The translations under genes and the position numbers were made by a program. Below, in pieces: positions 25,730 through 33,505 of a DNA stretch of 64,000 nt; position 1 is the first letter of the stretch; the number at the start of each line of letters is the position of its first letter. This DNA comes from an uncultured Paracoccaceae bacterium (GTDB taxonomy: Bacteria; Pseudomonadota; Alphaproteobacteria; Rhodobacterales; Rhodobacteraceae), in the NCBI GenBank assembly GCA_947497985.1, contig CANMIX010000009.1:62001-126000 (forward strand), given 5' to 3'. The notes under the pieces were generated by a model, which worked only from the letters and a program-made list of their open reading frames with translations, was not told the DNA's origin and did not search any database.

Positions 25730-26469
25730 GCCGCCAACCAGGCCATCACCTCTGCCACGCTGGCACGGATTGGACGATCGCTGACTTTGGGACGGTCAAT
25801 CATGATAACCGGCAACCCCAAGGCGCGCGCGGCAGACAGCTTGGCCTCGGCCCCCGTGCCTCCGGCGTTTTTGGCGACGATATGTGTAATTGCATGATCG
25901 GACATCAATGCTTGGTCCCCGGCCGCTTCAAACGGTCCGCGCGCGATAATCACCTTGGTGTCAGGCAACCGCAATGCCCCGTCCGGCGGATCAACCAAAC
26001 GCAGCAAGTAGTGGTTGTTGGGCTTCACCGCAAACGTATCCAGATTTTGCTTACCAATGGCCAAAAAAACCCGCGCACCGTGATCTGGAAGTGCGGCCAC
26101 CGCCGCATCCATATCCGCCACATGGCACCAGCGATCTCCTGCTCTCGCCTGCCATTCGGGTCGTTGCAGTCCAACAAGCGCAACGCCAACCTCGGCGCAA
26201 GCAGCGACCGCATTATTGCTCATCTGCGCGGCAAAGGGATGTGTGGCATCCACAACATGTGTAATCCCCTCGCTGCGGATATAGTCGACCAAACCCACCA
26301 CGCCACCAAACCCGCCCAGCCGCGAAGGCAAAGGTTGCAACGCCGGGCGCGCAGTTCGGCCGGCATAAGAGAACACCGCCCGACGCCCGGCTCCACCCCA
26401 CGTATCGGCCAAGGTTCTGGCCAACTGCGAGGCCTCTGTGGTTCCCCCCAGAAGGAGTACGTGTGTCAT
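25717..26469 (-). CDS. cobK: Precorrin-6A reductase, antisense within the cob operon
   Basis: A 250-residue NADPH-dependent reductase. It has the N-terminal Leu-Leu-Gly-Gly-Thr-Thr-Glu-Ala nucleotide-binding loop, the Val-Asp-Ala-Thr-His-Pro-Phe-Ala-Ala-Gln-Met-Ser motif and the C-terminal Lys-Asn-Ala-Gly-Gly-Thr-Gly-Ala-Glu-Ala-Lys segment of CobK/CbiJ. It lies on the opposite strand to its neighbours. The 3' end overlaps cobJ by 13 bp, and its ATG shares the tetranucleotide CATG with the cobL ATG. Any promoter for cobK must therefore sit inside the cobL coding region. Confidence 0.92.
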   Translation of the reverse strand: MTHVLLLGGTTEASQLARTLADTWGGAGRRAVFSYAGRTARPALQPLPSRLGGFGGVVGLVDYIRSEGITHVVDATHPFAAQMSNNAVAACAEVGVALVGLQRPEWQARAGDRWCHVADMDAAVAALPDHGARVFLAIGKQNLDTFAVKPNNHYLLRLVDPPDGALRLPDTKVIIARGPFEAAGDQALMSDHAITHIVAKNAGGTGAEAKLSAARALGLPVIMIDRPKVSDRPIRASVAEVMAWLAAHSA

Positions 26470-27667
26470 GTCTGATCCCTTTAACACGCCGTGGCTCACC
26501 CTTGTGGGCCTCGGCGAAGATGGACCAGCAGGGCTCAGTGATGCAAGCCGCAAAGCGCTGACCGAAGCTGAGGTTATCTTTGGCGGTCCCCGTCATCTGG
26601 AACTGATGCATGCAGGTGAAAAAGGACGGGCCTGGCCGGTGCCTTTCTCCATTGATCCGGTCCTTGCAGAACGCGGAAGGCGTGTTGTTGTACTCGCCTC
26701 CGGTGATCCCTTCTGGCACGGCGCTGGCGGCTCCTTGATGGGTGCCGTGACGCGCGATGAATGGATCTCACACCCCGTGTCGTCCACTTTCTCCCTCCTC
26801 GCCAATCGCATGGGCTGGAAGCTGGAAGAGACCCTGACTTTGGGGCTGCACGCTGCCCCCTATGCGCGATTGCATCCCTTGCTGGCGGATGGAACCCAGA
26901 TCCTTTGCACCTTGCGCGACGGTCAGGCCCCGGCGGAACTCGCAACCTTTCTGAACGACGCAGGTTTCGGCGCATCCACCCTGACAATAGCCGAGGCACT
27001 GGGCGGCCCGCGCGAACGCCTGCGTGAAACCACGGCAGAAGCCTTCGATCTCACAAACATCAATTCACCTGTTGCCGTGGCAATTTCGGTCGCTGGCGGC
27101 AAAGGCTTGCCCCAATCCTGTGGCTTGCCAGACGATCTGTTCCAAAACGACGGGCAGATTACCAAACGCCCCATTCGCGCTCTTACGCTCTCCGCACTTG
27201 CCCCCCGCGCGGGTGAGCTGCTGTGGGACATCGGTGGCGGATCTGGTTCAATCTCGGTAGAATGGTGCCTTGCCGCTCGCGGTGCCCGTGCACTCACCTT
27301 TGAACCACGCACCGACCGGCACGACAACATCACCGCCAATGCCGCCGCCTTTGGCCTCTCCCACCGGATGCAGGCGCATCTGGGTAAGGCCCCCGACTGT
27401 CTCGCAGATCAGCCCCTGCCCGATTGCGTCTTCATTGGCGGCGGTGGCTCGCAAGCCCTGCTCGATCACCTGTGGGAAATCCTCCCCCACGGCACCCGGA
27501 TCGTGGCCAATGGCGTCACGCTGGAAACCGAAACCCTGCTGATGCAAGCCCATGCCGAACACGGCGGACATCTGTTAAAGGCCGAGATCGCAGAAGCCGG
27601 TCCCCTAGGCTCCATGCGCGGCTGGGAGCGGGCGCGCCCTGTGATCCAATGGAGCGTTAACCGATGA
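26468..27667 (+). CDS. cobL: Precorrin-6Y C5,15-methyltransferase (decarboxylating)
   Basis: A 399-residue two-domain enzyme. The N-terminal CbiE-like tetrapyrrole methylase (about 1-200, with Val-Gly-Leu-Gly-Glu-Asp-Gly) and the C-terminal CbiT-like Rossmann methyltransferase (Asp-Ile-Gly-Gly-Gly-Ser-Gly-Ser motif near residue 258) together methylate C-5 and C-15 and decarboxylate the C-12 acetate. A GAAGGAG site 10-16 bp upstream, inside the antisense cobK gene, supports the start MSDPFNTPW. Its 3' end overlaps cobE. Confidence 0.93.
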   Translation: MSDPFNTPWLTLVGLGEDGPAGLSDASRKALTEAEVIFGGPRHLELMHAGEKGRAWPVPFSIDPVLAERGRRVVVLASGDPFWHGAGGSLMGAVTRDEWISHPVSSTFSLLANRMGWKLEETLTLGLHAAPYARLHPLLADGTQILCTLRDGQAPAELATFLNDAGFGASTLTIAEALGGPRERLRETTAEAFDLTNINSPVAVAISVAGGKGLPQSCGLPDDLFQNDGQITKRPIRALTLSALAPRAGELLWDIGGGSGSISVEWCLAARGARALTFEPRTDRHDNITANAAAFGLSHRMQAHLGKAPDCLADQPLPDCVFIGGGGSQALLDHLWEILPHGTRIVANGVTLETETLLMQAHAEHGGHLLKAEIAEAGPLGSMRGWERARPVIQWSVNR

Positions 27668-28032
27668 AGATCGCAGGCCTTGGCTTTCGCAGCAGCGTGA
27701 CCACAACCGCATTGCAAAAAGCGCTGATGCTATTGGACACAGAGATCGACGCGCTGGCTGTGTTGGAAAGCAAAGCAACAGCTGCCGGTTTTCATGCATT
27801 TGCCGAAACCACAGACGTGCCTGTGCTATTTATCCCTGAAACTGCAATCGCCGACATCAAAACGCCAACCCAGTCAGAACGCGTTATTGCCCGTTTCGGC
27901 ACCGGTTCCGTGGCCGAGGCTCTGGCCTTGGCGGCCGCCGGGCGTTATGGATCAGCCCGGCTGATCAGCCCAAGACTGATTACCCCGGATGGCCTTGCCA
28001 CCGTGGCCCTAGCGGAGGTTTACACCCCATGA
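27664..28032 (+). CDS. cobE: Cobalamin biosynthesis protein CobE
   Basis: A 122-residue protein equivalent to the C-terminal domain of CbiG, with the Gly-Leu-Gly-Phe-Arg start, the Ala-Val-Leu-Glu-Ser-Lys strand and the Ala-Arg-Leu-Ile-Ser-Pro-Arg segment. CobE is required for cobalamin synthesis in aerobic producers, but its chemical role is not settled. It is coupled by 4-bp overlaps to cobL upstream and cobM downstream. Confidence 0.85.
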   Translation: MKIAGLGFRSSVTTTALQKALMLLDTEIDALAVLESKATAAGFHAFAETTDVPVLFIPETAIADIKTPTQSERVIARFGTGSVAEALALAAAGRYGSARLISPRLITPDGLATVALAEVYTP

Positions 28033-28814
28033 CCGTACATTTCATCGGAGCAGGCCCCGGCGCCGCTGACCTGATCACCCTGCGTGGCCGCGACCTGATC
28101 GCCGCCTGTCCTGTCTGTCTTTATGCAGGCTCCTTGGTGCCCGAGGCGCTGTTGCAGCACTGCCCCGACGGCGCACGTATCATCAATACCGCGTCCATGT
28201 CTCTGGATGAGATCATCGCCGAGATCAAAGCCGCTCATGACGCAGGCCACGACGTCGCGCGGCTGCATTCCGGTGACCTCTCGGTCTGGTCCGCGATGGG
28301 CGAACAGCTGCGCCGCCTGCGCGCCGAAGGCATCCCCTATGATGTCACACCCGGCGTGCCTTCCTTTGCTGCCGCCGCTGCCGCCCTTGGGTCTGAACTC
28401 ACGCTGCCGGGCGTTGCACAGTCCTTGGTTTTGACCCGCACCTCCGGGCGTGCTTCCTCCATGCCCGATGGCGAAACCCTTGAAAACTTTGGCAAGACCG
28501 GCGCGACCCTCGCCATCCACCTCAGCGTCCATGTGCTCGAGGATGTAATCTCCCGCCTCACGCCTCACTATGGAGCGGATTGCCCTGTCGCTGTAATCTG
28601 GCGCGCCACATGGCCAGACCAGCGCATCGTCAAAGCCACGCTCGAAACGCTTGAGGACGCGACCCAAGGCGAACGAGGCCGGACGGCGCTGATCCTTGTG
28701 GGTCGCGCTATCGGAGCGGAAGATTTCGACGAAAGCTGCCTGTATGCGGGCGACTATGACCGCCGATACCGCCCCGTCGGCACTGACCCACGTTTCCCAG
28801 AAGGAACAGAATAA
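28029..28814 (+). CDS. cobM: Precorrin-4 C(11)-methyltransferase
   Basis: A 261-residue tetrapyrrole methylase that methylates C-11 of precorrin-4. Marks are Gly-Ala-Gly-Pro-Gly-Ala-Ala-Asp-Leu at the start, Tyr-Ala-Gly-Ser-Leu-Val-Pro, the [10 protein letters not shown] motif and the C-terminal Tyr-Asp-Arg-Arg-Tyr-Arg, all characteristic of CobM/CbiF. It overlaps cobE by 4 bp and shares its last base with the cobB start codon. Confidence 0.94.
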   Translation: MTVHFIGAGPGAADLITLRGRDLIAACPVCLYAGSLVPEALLQHCPDGARIINTASMSLDEIIAEIKAAHDAGHDVARLHSGDLSVWSAMGEQLRRLRAEGIPYDVTPGVPSFAAAAAALGSELTLPGVAQSLVLTRTSGRASSMPDGETLENFGKTGATLAIHLSVHVLEDVISRLTPHYGADCPVAVIWRATWPDQRIVKATLETLEDATQGERGRTALILVGRAIGAEDFDESCLYAGDYDRRYRPVGTDPRFPEGTE

Positions 28815-30121
28815 TGGCCAAAGGCATCCTGATTTCTGCGCCCTCATCGGGCACTGGCAAAACCACCGTTATGCTGGGCCTGCTGCGCGCTTTGGCCGAA
28901 GACGGGCTGGCGGTACAACCGTTCAAAAGCGGGCCGGACTATATCGACCCTGCGTTCCATCTGGCCGCTGCCAAACGCGCGTCTTTCAACCTTGATACTT
29001 GGGCGATGGACAACACCCTGCTGAACGCCATTTCGGCGCAGGCCGCTGGCGCGGATATCTGCGTCGCCGAAGGTTCAATGGGCCTGTTTGATGGCGTCGC
29101 CACCAAGGGCCAGACCGGTTTTGGCTCTTCTGCGGAAACCGCCAAACGCATGGGCTGGCCTGTGGTTCTTGTCATCGACGTGGGCGGGCAAGCGCAATCT
29201 GCCGCAGCCACCGCACTGGGCTTTAAGGCTTACGATCCTGATCTGCCTTTTGCAGGTGTGATCCTGAACCGCGTTGCAAGCCCGCGCCACGAACGTCTGA
29301 CCCGTCTGGGCATGGAACGTGCGGGCGTCAAGGTTCTCGGCTCCCTGCCCCGACGCGGTGATCTCGCGCTGCCTGAACGCCATCTTGGCCTGATCCAAGC
29401 GGTTGAACATCCCGATCTTGAAACCGCAATTTCGGGCTATGCCAATTTTTTGCGCGAACATGTGGATCTAGAGGCGATCAAGGCGGCAGCTCTCTCAGGG
29501 CCTGACACACCATCAGCCCCGTTGCCAACACCGCCAGCCCAACGCATTGCACTGGCGCGCGATGCCGCGTTTTCCTTCACCTATCCGCATCTGCTGGAAG
29601 GCTGGCGCAAAGCCGGGGCAGAGATTCTGCCATTCTCCCCGCTCGCGAATGAGGCGCCTGAGACGGATGCCGATCTGGTCTGGCTGCCGGGCGGCTATCC
29701 CGAACTCCATGGTGGCACGCTTGCTGCAGCAGAAACCTTCCGCAAAGGCCTGCAAAAACACGCAGAAACCAAACCCGTTCATGGCGAATGCGGTGGCTAT
29801 ATGGCCTTGGGCGAAGCGCTGATCGACAAACATGGCAATCGCCACCAAATGGCCGGGCTTTTAGGGCTTGTGACCTCATACGAGAAACGCAAATTCCACC
29901 TTGGTTACCGCCGCGCCGTTCTGCAAAATGCGATGCCGGGATTTGACGCGGGCCATGCGCTGCGCGGCCATGAATTCCACTATTCCACCATTTTGGATGA
30001 ACCGGATGCCCCCTTGGCCAATGTGTATGATGCCGATGGCAACCCTGTGCCTGAAACCGGATCGATCAAAGGCCATGTGACCGGCACCTTCTTTCACCTG
30101 ATCACCGGAGAGACGGCATGA
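28814..30121 (+). CDS. cobB: Hydrogenobyrinic/cobyrinic acid a,c-diamide synthase
   Basis: A 435-residue ATP-dependent amidotransferase that amidates the a and c carboxylates with glutamine as donor. The N-terminal dethiobiotin-synthetase-like domain has the P-loop Ser-Ala-Pro-Ser-Ser-Gly-Thr-Gly-Lys-Thr-Thr. The C-terminal type I glutaminase (GATase_3) has the nucleophile in Val-His-Gly-Glu-Cys-Gly-Gly-Tyr-Met near residue 326 and a late Gly-His-Glu-Phe-His-Tyr-Ser histidine motif. In the aerobic pathway it acts before CobN. It overlaps cobA by 4 bp. Confidence 0.94.
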   Translation: MAKGILISAPSSGTGKTTVMLGLLRALAEDGLAVQPFKSGPDYIDPAFHLAAAKRASFNLDTWAMDNTLLNAISAQAAGADICVAEGSMGLFDGVATKGQTGFGSSAETAKRMGWPVVLVIDVGGQAQSAAATALGFKAYDPDLPFAGVILNRVASPRHERLTRLGMERAGVKVLGSLPRRGDLALPERHLGLIQAVEHPDLETAISGYANFLREHVDLEAIKAAALSGPDTPSAPLPTPPAQRIALARDAAFSFTYPHLLEGWRKAGAEILPFSPLANEAPETDADLVWLPGGYPELHGGTLAAAETFRKGLQKHAETKPVHGECGGYMALGEALIDKHGNRHQMAGLLGLVTSYEKRKFHLGYRRAVLQNAMPGFDAGHALRGHEFHYSTILDEPDAPLANVYDADGNPVPETGSIKGHVTGTFFHLITGETA

Positions 30122-30840
30122 CGGGTTTTGTCTCCTTCGTCTCCTCTGGCCCCGGCGATCCTGAACTGTTGACCGTAAAGGCGGTGAAACGTTTGGAAGC
30201 GGCCGAGGCGATCTTGTTTGATGATCTGTCCTCAGGCCCGATCCTGGACCACGCGAACAAAGATGCCGATCTGGTGGGCGTGGGCAAACGCGCAGGACGC
30301 CCGTCACCAAAACAAGACCACGTGAGCCGGCTGTTGGTGGACTATGCCAAAACCGGCGCGCATGTGGTGCGGCTAAAATCCGGCGATGCAGGTATTTTTG
30401 GCCGTCTTGAGGAAGAAATCACCGCCCTACGCGCCGCCGATATCCCGTTTGAGATCATTCCGGGTGTCACCGCCGCCTCGGCTGCCGGTGCTGCAGCCTG
30501 CATCCCTTTGACCCGGCGCCTGACTGCGCGGCGTTTGCAATATATCACCGGACACAGCGCCACGGGTGCCTTGCCCGAACAGCTGAATATGGCCGCATTG
30601 GCGGATCCCGAAGCCACAACCGTGGTCTATATGGGCAAACGCACCTTCGCCAAACTGGCCGAGAAGTTGTTGGCTCATGGTCTGTCACCGGATACGCCAA
30701 CGCTTTTGGCAACCGGTGTGTCGACGCCGGATCAGGACATCCGCCGCGAATCCCTTGGAATGTTGCCCGATCTTCTGCCCAAGCTGGAGACCAAAGCCCC
30801 GGTGCTGATCCTTTATGGGGCACTGGCCGACGAGGCATAA
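30118..30840 (+). CDS. cobA: Uroporphyrinogen-III C-methyltransferase
   Basis: A 240-residue SUMT that makes precorrin-2, the entry point to the corrin branch. Ser-Ser-Gly-Pro-Gly-Asp-Pro-Glu-Leu-Leu-Thr, the Val-Arg-Leu-Lys-Ser-Gly-Asp-Ala-Gly-Ile-Phe-Gly-Arg motif and Val-Tyr-Met-Gly-Lys are diagnostic. It is a single-domain form without the CysG dehydrogenase/ferrochelatase half, so it serves cobalamin rather than siroheme synthesis. It appears to be the last gene of the riboswitch-led operon. Confidence 0.93.
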   Translation: MTGFVSFVSSGPGDPELLTVKAVKRLEAAEAILFDDLSSGPILDHANKDADLVGVGKRAGRPSPKQDHVSRLLVDYAKTGAHVVRLKSGDAGIFGRLEEEITALRAADIPFEIIPGVTAASAAGAAACIPLTRRLTARRLQYITGHSATGALPEQLNMAALADPEATTVVYMGKRTFAKLAEKLLAHGLSPDTPTLLATGVSTPDQDIRRESLGMLPDLLPKLETKAPVLILYGALADEA

Positions 30841-30952
30841 CGCTAACATCCACACGCTGTGCCCAGGACCTTGCCCTTTGGTCGCATTATTGCGCGCGCT
30901 TGACGGTTTCAAACTTGACCTGGGCGCGCGCAGGATGACAGATACCCCTGAT

Positions 30953-31143
30953 ATGGTGCCCAATTCCAACGCCAAGCGTTGTGGGCTGAAACGGGAATGA
31001 GGACGGGTGGACCCAATCGCGGCACCCAAAGCCTCAACCGCCCCCGCGACTGTGCGTGGCAAGCGGGTTTGCATCACCACTGAAGTGTATTCTTCGGGAA
31101 GGGCAGACCACAGCGTTCGAGCCACAAGTCAGGAGACCGGCCA
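30953..31143 (+). promoter_or_regulatory. Second cobalamin riboswitch, upstream of the CbiM-like gene
   Basis: The 354-bp gap after cobA contains a complete B12 element. Visible blocks are GGTGCCC, the ACGGGAATGAGG block, GGTGGACCCAATCGCGGCACCC, the core AACCGCCCCCGCGACTGTG, and the 3' block GAGCCACAAGTCAGGAGACCGGCC. It ends about 52 bp before the CbiM-like start codon, in reach of the ribosome binding site region. The rest of the gap shows no gene. Confidence 0.92.
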
Positions 31144-31194
31144 TGTATTGGACATAACTCAATCCGCCGGGTGTGGCGGGACTGGAGAGATAAA

Positions 31195-31872
31195 ATGCAT
31201 ATCGAACCTGGCATCGTTGACGGTGCCAAAATTGCCTTTTCTTACGCAACGGCTGCAGGCGCTGTGACCTACGCCGCCAAAGAGACCTTTGCCGACCTAC
31301 GCAAATCCAACTTTGCGTCCTACGCGGCGCGTGCGCTGATCGCCACCGTTGGCGTGTTCTTCTTCTTCGAAGTGCTGCCGCATTTCCCAGTTGGCGTGTC
31401 AGAGGTCCACTTTATCCTTGGCTCGACTTTGTTCCTGTTGTTGGGCGCAGCGCCGGCGGCCTTTGGCCTGGCTGCGGGTCTTTTGATCCAGGGCGCGTTT
31501 TTTGCCCCAATCGATCTTCCGCAATATGCGATCAACCTGACCACGCTTTTGGTGCCGCTCTTTGCGCTGCACGCGCTGGCCAACCGGATCATTGCGCCAA
31601 ACACAGCCTATGTTGACCTTAAATATTCGCAAGTTCTGGCACTTTCGACCGCTTACCAAGGTGGCGTTGTGGCCTGGGTTGCGTTCTGGGCCTTCTATGG
31701 TCAGGGCTTTGGCGCAGCAAATATCGCGTCGGTCTTCTCCTTTGGTGCGGCCTATATGCTGGTTGTTCTGGTTGAACCCATCGCCGATTTGGCAGTGTTG
31801 TTTGCCGCCAAATCCCTGCGCGGGCTTGAGCGTTCGGGCGTCTTTACTGCACGTCTGTTCAACGCGGCCTGA
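31195..31872 (+). CDS. CbiM-like energy-coupling factor transporter permease (solo)
   Basis: A 225-residue membrane protein with about six to seven helices, starting Met-His-Ile-Glu-Pro-Gly, the CbiM/NikM N-terminus in which the amino group and His2 bind Co2+ or Ni2+. The start was chosen for this motif. The Glu-Val-Leu-Pro-His-Phe-Pro-Val-Gly-Val-Ser-Glu-Val-His segment is also typical. No CbiN, CbiQ or CbiO gene follows, so it is either a solo transporter or shares an energising module encoded elsewhere. B12 riboswitch control points to cobalt import. Confidence 0.85.
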   Translation: MHIEPGIVDGAKIAFSYATAAGAVTYAAKETFADLRKSNFASYAARALIATVGVFFFFEVLPHFPVGVSEVHFILGSTLFLLLGAAPAAFGLAAGLLIQGAFFAPIDLPQYAINLTTLLVPLFALHALANRIIAPNTAYVDLKYSQVLALSTAYQGGVVAWVAFWAFYGQGFGAANIASVFSFGAAYMLVVLVEPIADLAVLFAAKSLRGLERSGVFTARLFNAA

Positions 31873-31901
31873 ACCGCAGGCAACAGTTGACCTTTTCTTC
31901 G

Positions 31902-31934
31902 CACGGCCCCATCACCGGGGCCGTGTTTGTTTTT
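31902..31934 (+). terminator. Rho-independent terminator between the CbiM-like gene and cobF
   Basis: A perfect 9-bp stem CACGGCCCC-ATCACC-GGGGCCGTG is followed by TTTGTTTTT. It ends immediately before the GGAG ribosome binding site of cobF, so cobF needs either read-through or another promoter. Confidence 0.88.
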
Positions 31935-31944
31935 GGAGCCCGTC

Positions 31945-32724
31945 ATGACCACGCCGCAGTCGCCTCAGTACATGCTGTCCCTTGTGGGTATCGGCACCGG
32001 CAACCCCAAGTACCTAACGCTGCAAGCAGTTGAGGCGTTGAACACGGTCGACCTGATCCTGATCCCCAACAAAGGTGCGGGCAAAGACGACCTAGCCGCG
32101 CTGCGCCAGACCATATGCTCCGATGTGATCCGCGCGCCGGGGCCCAAGATCGTGGAATTCGACCTGCCCACGCGGGACGAGGCAACACAGGACTACCGCA
32201 CCCGCGTGGATGACTGGCACGACGCAATTGCTGAGATCTGGTGGCAGAACATGGTGGACGCGCTGCCGGCGGGCGGCACGGTGGGATTCCTCGTCTGGGG
32301 CGACCCTTCGCTGTATGACAGCACAATGCGCATCGCGGATCGGCTGAAAAGCATGGGCGACATCGCCCTGCACGTCATCCCTGGCATCACGTCGATCCAG
32401 GCGCTGACGGCCGCCCATGTTGAACCCCTGAACCAAATCAACGAGGCCGTGACCATCACCACTGGACGACAACTGCGAGACCACGGATGGCCTGCGTCTG
32501 CGGATACATTGATTGTGATGCTGGATGGGCAATGTTCGTTTGAGACGCTTGCGCCGGATGGGATAGATATCTGGTGGACCGCTTATGCGGGAATGGAGAA
32601 CGAGATCTCGATTTCCGGGGAACTGCGCGACGTCAGTCCAAAGATCCAGCAAACCCGTGCCGCCGCGCGTGCCAAGCATGGCTGGCTGATGGATATCTAC
32701 ATGCTGCGGCGCACTGTGCGTTAG
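31945..32724 (+). CDS. cobF: Precorrin-6A synthase (deacetylating)
   Basis: A 259-residue tetrapyrrole methylase that methylates C-1 of precorrin-5 with loss of acetate. The Gly-Ile-Gly-Thr-Gly-Asn-Pro-Lys-Tyr-Leu-Thr N-terminal motif and the Ile-Pro-Asn-Lys-Gly-Ala-Gly-Lys-Asp-Asp-Leu segment are specific to CobF. The start is the ATG of MTTPQSPQY, seven bases after a GGAG. It sits apart from the main operon, behind the CbiM-like gene. Its stop codon overlaps that of the convergent CYTH gene. Confidence 0.92.
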   Translation: MTTPQSPQYMLSLVGIGTGNPKYLTLQAVEALNTVDLILIPNKGAGKDDLAALRQTICSDVIRAPGPKIVEFDLPTRDEATQDYRTRVDDWHDAIAEIWWQNMVDALPAGGTVGFLVWGDPSLYDSTMRIADRLKSMGDIALHVIPGITSIQALTAAHVEPLNQINEAVTITTGRQLRDHGWPASADTLIVMLDGQCSFETLAPDGIDIWWTAYAGMENEISISGELRDVSPKIQQTRAAARAKHGWLMDIYMLRRTVR

Positions 32725-33188
32725 GACGGTAATCCGTTCACAGCCATGACCTGATTTTTATACCGCCGGTCCTCGGTCACATCCGTCCCGAACCATGCGG
32801 GCGGTTGAAAAGCCTTGGCGGCCTGTTCGGTTTCAAATTCAACTTCGACCAGCACCAACCCCGCCAAAGCGCCCTCAAATACATCCAACTCAAAGGCCAA
32901 CTCGTCCGGCAGCCCGCCGCGCCAGCGCGTTTTCTCGATCCGACGCCCGGTGGTTTCGGGCCAGAACGTGTCGAATTGCTGTTGGGTGATCGCAGCTTCG
33001 CGTTCAACCCGCACTAAGCCCTGCCCGGATTTGAAGGTCAAAACATAGCTGTCGTTGCTCTGACGCAACCGCATTTGAACTGCATCTGTCGGGTGGGTGA
33101 TATACCCTTGCCGGATCGTAGACCTTATGGCCGCAGTTAGGTCTGGCCGTTCACGAACCAGAAACTTGCGCTCGATCTCAAAGCTCAC
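32721..33188 (-). CDS. CYTH-domain protein (CyaB/thiamine triphosphatase fold)
   Basis: A 155-residue CYTH protein beginning Glu-Ile-Glu-Arg-Lys-Phe-Leu-Val, the family's ExExK metal/phosphate motif. Arg and Lys side chains on successive strands (Met-Arg-Leu-Arg, Leu-Thr-Phe-Lys, Lys-Thr-Arg-Trp) would line the triphosphate tunnel. Family activities include tripolyphosphatase, thiamine triphosphatase and class IV adenylate cyclase, and the sequence does not choose between them. The start is a GTG that overlaps the stop of the upstream ribbon-helix-helix gene (GTGA), so the two are coupled. Confidence 0.88.
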   Translation of the reverse strand: MSFEIERKFLVRERPDLTAAIRSTIRQGYITHPTDAVQMRLRQSNDSYVLTFKSGQGLVRVEREAAITQQQFDTFWPETTGRRIEKTRWRGGLPDELAFELDVFEGALAGLVLVEVEFETEQAAKAFQPPAWFGTDVTEDRRYKNQVMAVNGLPS

Positions 33189-33364
33189 TCTTTCTTCTTT
33201 CCATCCGCCAGATAGGCTTCGACCAGGCGCTCAATGATTTTCTGAACGCTGGTGTCTTCCTCGATGGCGCGAATTTTTAACGCCTTCAGGGTCTTTCGAT
33301 CCAATCGCAGCGACGTGTTTTTCTTGTCACCCTCCGAGGATTTTGGTTGTTTGTCTTTGGCCAT
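33185..33364 (-). CDS. Small ribbon-helix-helix DNA-binding protein
   Basis: A 59-residue protein. After a basic, disordered N-terminus (about residues 1-16) comes Asn-Thr-Ser-Leu-Arg-Leu-Asp as the beta strand. An Arg-Lys-Thr-Leu-Lys-Ala-Leu-Lys-Ile-Arg-Ala-Ile-Glu-Glu helix and a second helix with Ile-Ile-Glu-Arg-Leu-Val-Glu-Ala-Tyr-Leu follow, the ribbon-helix-helix pattern of CopG/Arc/ParG-like repressors. A GAGGGAG site precedes its ATG. The stop overlaps the CYTH start codon, so it may regulate the pair. It could also be an antitoxin-like or partition protein. Confidence 0.75.
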   Translation of the reverse strand: MAKDKQPKSSEGDKKNTSLRLDRKTLKALKIRAIEEDTSVQKIIERLVEAYLADGKKKE

Positions 33365-33378
33365 GAATGCGCTCCCTC

Positions 33379-33397
33379 ATGACGTCATGATGACGTT
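33379..33397 (-). promoter_or_regulatory. Candidate operator upstream of the ribbon-helix-helix gene
   Basis: The palindrome ATGACGTCAT, followed by a further TGATGACGT copy on the plus strand, lies just upstream of the ribosome binding site of the small regulator. Repeated TGACGT half-sites are the kind of compact operator bound by ribbon-helix-helix dimers. Autoregulation is an inference. The rest of the 141-bp gap to pqqE shows nothing else. Confidence 0.4.
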
Positions 33398-33505
33398 GAA
33401 GTCCCGCGAAGTCAAACAGGCAAAGCGCAAGGAAACCCATCACAAGCGCCCCCTTGATCAGATAGAAAATCAAGCGTTGGACATCACGCCAAAAGCCCTT
33501 GCGCG

